Origin: an uncultured Eubacteriales bacterium
Lineage (GTDB): Bacteria > Bacillota > Clostridia > Oscillospirales > Oscillospiraceae
DNA: 6,833 nucleotides
NCBI GenBank assembly: GCA_900556535.1
Contig: USPI01000076.1
Coordinates: 1-6,833, forward strand
Direction of reading: 5' to 3'
The notes beneath the pieces are model-generated. The model saw only the letters and a list, made by a program, of their open reading frames with translations. It ran no database searches and was not told where the DNA came from. Shown here in pieces: positions 5,788-6,833 of the stretch (positions within the stretch are counted from its first letter, which is position 1; the number at the start of each line of letters is the position of its first letter). The position numbers and the translations under genes are program-made.

Positions 5788-6394
5788 TGCGTGCCTTCCT
5801 TTCACGGATACGCTGTACCCTGTTTTTTATCAGCAGCTTCAAGAAGCTGAAGCCTGCCGCAAGCGCTATTGCGAGAAGCCTTCCGACTCTCACTCGCGCC
5901 GTTATTTCAAATTGAAATCTGCTTTTTTCGCCCTCAAGGTCAAGGTCGAGGAAAATGTCCTTTTTTCTTACCTTGAACCCGTTTTCAAAAAACGGTATCG
6001 CAGAGCCGATCAGTCCGTTCAGCCGATTATATCGCATGACGGCGTCATACGGGTCATCGGCCGTGATGACGCAGTAAAATCGGATGAGCCCGAAGCTGAT
6101 GCCGTTTTTAAACCGCTTCAGAGCGCGCAGCCCCGCCCTTGCGAGTGTGAGCCAGTCCTGCAGCGAAAAGCCCGGAGAAAATCTGCGCTTCAGCTTATCC
6201 TGCTTTGGCACATCTGCCTCGGTCGGCGGCTCATCGGCTTTCTTCTTGGGCGGATAGAGCCTCAGCTTATACGCCGAGACACTTGCCCACGCACCAAAGC
6301 CCGCGTCATCGTACTTAACGCGAACACCGAGCGGAATAAGCAGCACCGCCGCAAGCAATATTAAGATTATTGTAAGCGCGAGCAAATGCACCAC
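5741..6394 (-). CDS. DUF2953 domain-containing membrane-anchored protein (YtfI-like)
   Basis: No biochemical function is known for this family; it is found beside gerW in sporulating Firmicutes, which suggests a role in sporulation. The protein has at most 217 residues. A hydrophobic N-terminal anchor (about 4-22) is followed by a short strand GVRVKYDD. A Lys/Pro-rich linker (about 48-70) comes next, then the conserved core with TADDPYDAVMRYNRLNGLIG (111-130), FFENGFKVRKKDIFLDLDL (135-153), and a second hydrophobic stretch at about 172-189. The tail is highly basic. The start is uncertain: the outermost codon is GTG at 6394, directly followed by another GTG, but the sequence GAGGTG formed there is itself a good ribosome site for the TTG at 6385-6383, which I consider the likelier start (214 residues). 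It begins just after the scpB stop and overlaps gerW by 47 bases at its end. Confidence 0.85.
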   Translation of the reverse strand: MVHLLALTIILILLAAVLLIPLGVRVKYDDAGFGAWASVSAYKLRLYPPKKKADEPPTEADVPKQDKLKRRFSPGFSLQDWLTLARAGLRALKRFKNGISFGLIRFYCVITADDPYDAVMRYNRLNGLIGSAIPFFENGFKVRKKDIFLDLDLEGEKSRFQFEITARVRVGRLLAIALAAGFSFLKLLIKNRVQRIRERKARNGKQQIERNDAVDHA

Positions 6395-6402
6395 CTCGGT
6401 GA

Positions 6403-6833
6403 TTATTTGATCTCCTCGATCTGGATCTGATTATCCCCCACGGTGCCGAGCTTTTCTATTGCGTCCTCGAGCTTTTTGACGCCGTCGCCGCTCGAAATAT
6501 CGGGCAGCTCGGGCAGTTCCTCAAGCTTGCTCACACCCATGGTGCGCAGAAAAACGTCGGTCGTGCGCAAAAGCGAGGGTCTTCCGGGAACGTCAAGCTT
6601 ACCGCAGCGCTCTATGAGTCCGCGGTCGAGCAGAACTCCGACCGTATATGAGCTGTCAACGCCGCGCACCTGATCTATATATGCCCTCGTGACGGGCTGG
6701 AAATACGCAACGGCGGCGAGAGTTTCAAGAGCCGGCTGCGAGAGCATCGGCGGCTTGCGCTGCTCAAGGGTCTTGCTGATAACTCCGGCATATTCCGGCG
6801 ACGAGCACATTTGCAGCTTGTTATCAAGCGTCA
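6403..6833 (-). CDS. scpB: Segregation and condensation protein B, 5' end outside window
   Basis: ScpB is the paired winged-helix subunit that binds ScpA and, with SMC, forms the bacterial condensin for chromosome compaction and segregation. The frame is open to the right edge with no stop, giving 142 visible residues of a protein usually near 190-200, so roughly the first winged-helix domain is missing. Visible motifs of the second domain are LSQPALETLAAVAYFQPVT, RAYIDQVRGVDSSYTV, LLDRGLIE, DVPGRPSLLRTT and FLRTMGVSKLEELPELP, all characteristic of ScpB. An internal ATG at 6810 is not the start, since preceding in-frame codons (TLDNKLQ) continue the family sequence before the SSPEYA motif. 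scpA would be expected just beyond the right edge. The C-terminus has an acidic tail ending QIQIEEIK. DUF2953 follows within about 8-17 bases. Confidence 0.95.
   Translation of the reverse strand, partial: TLDNKLQMCSSPEYAGVISKTLEQRKPPMLSQPALETLAAVAYFQPVTRAYIDQVRGVDSSYTVGVLLDRGLIERCGKLDVPGRPSLLRTTDVFLRTMGVSKLEELPELPDISSGDGVKKLEDAIEKLGTVGDNQIQIEEIK

Noticed and set aside
5788..5805. GTG start for GerW six codons upstream
   Set aside because: The strong AAAGGAAGG ribosome site lies within those codons and points to the ATG at 5787.
5669..6364. A 231-codon open frame on the plus strand
   Set aside because: It lies antisense to gerW and the DUF2953 gene, both of which have family motifs and ribosome sites; the plus-strand translation shows no recognisable domain.

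Overview
The window is a tightly packed stretch of bacterial core genome. All nine genes lie on the minus strand, so transcription runs from high to low coordinates, with four-base ATGA overlaps and almost no spacer. The gene set suggests a spore-forming member of Clostridia (Firmicutes), probably an uncultured Oscillospiraceae/Ruminococcaceae-type gut organism. The reasons are ScpB, DUF2953 and GerW followed by a D-Ala-D-Ala carboxypeptidase and RluB, the purine-rich Shine-Dalgarno sites, and the IspH subtype with a QTTQT motif. That placement is inferred from gene content and order, not from a search. The DNA is moderately GC-rich, with CTN/CGC/CAG codon preference.

Right part (6833 down to 3521), in transcription order: the 3' part of scpB (chromosome condensation); a DUF2953 membrane-anchored protein; the sporulation protein GerW/YtfJ, whose start lies inside the DUF2953 gene; a secreted D-alanyl-D-alanine carboxypeptidase; and the pseudouridine synthase RluB, overlapping the carboxypeptidase by ATGA. 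This is the familiar Firmicutes chromosome-segregation, sporulation and cell-wall cluster, but no spmA/spmB lies between the carboxypeptidase and rluB. A strong RNA hairpin with a GAAA loop covers the carboxypeptidase ribosome binding site.

Middle (3520 to 3371): the only sizeable intergenic gap, about 150 bases. It holds a TATAAT box followed at once by an 11-bp perfect inverted repeat with nested repeats, a good candidate promoter/operator for the next gene.

Left part (3370 down to 1): a MurR/RpiR-family regulator (HTH plus SIS) overlapping by ATGA an HI0933-family flavoprotein, then after 17 bases cmk (cytidylate kinase) overlapping by ATGA ispH (last step of the MEP isoprenoid pathway), which runs off the left edge. 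Because ispH has no stop inside the window it is easily missed, but 190 residues with all the expected N-terminal motifs can be read.

I see no mobile element, CRISPR array, tRNA or rRNA, and no clearly new multi-gene system. The most notable signals are the hairpin at the carboxypeptidase start, the repeat cluster upstream of the RpiR gene, and an abrupt change of codon use and base composition inside ispH near the left edge, which may reflect recombination or a chimeric assembly.
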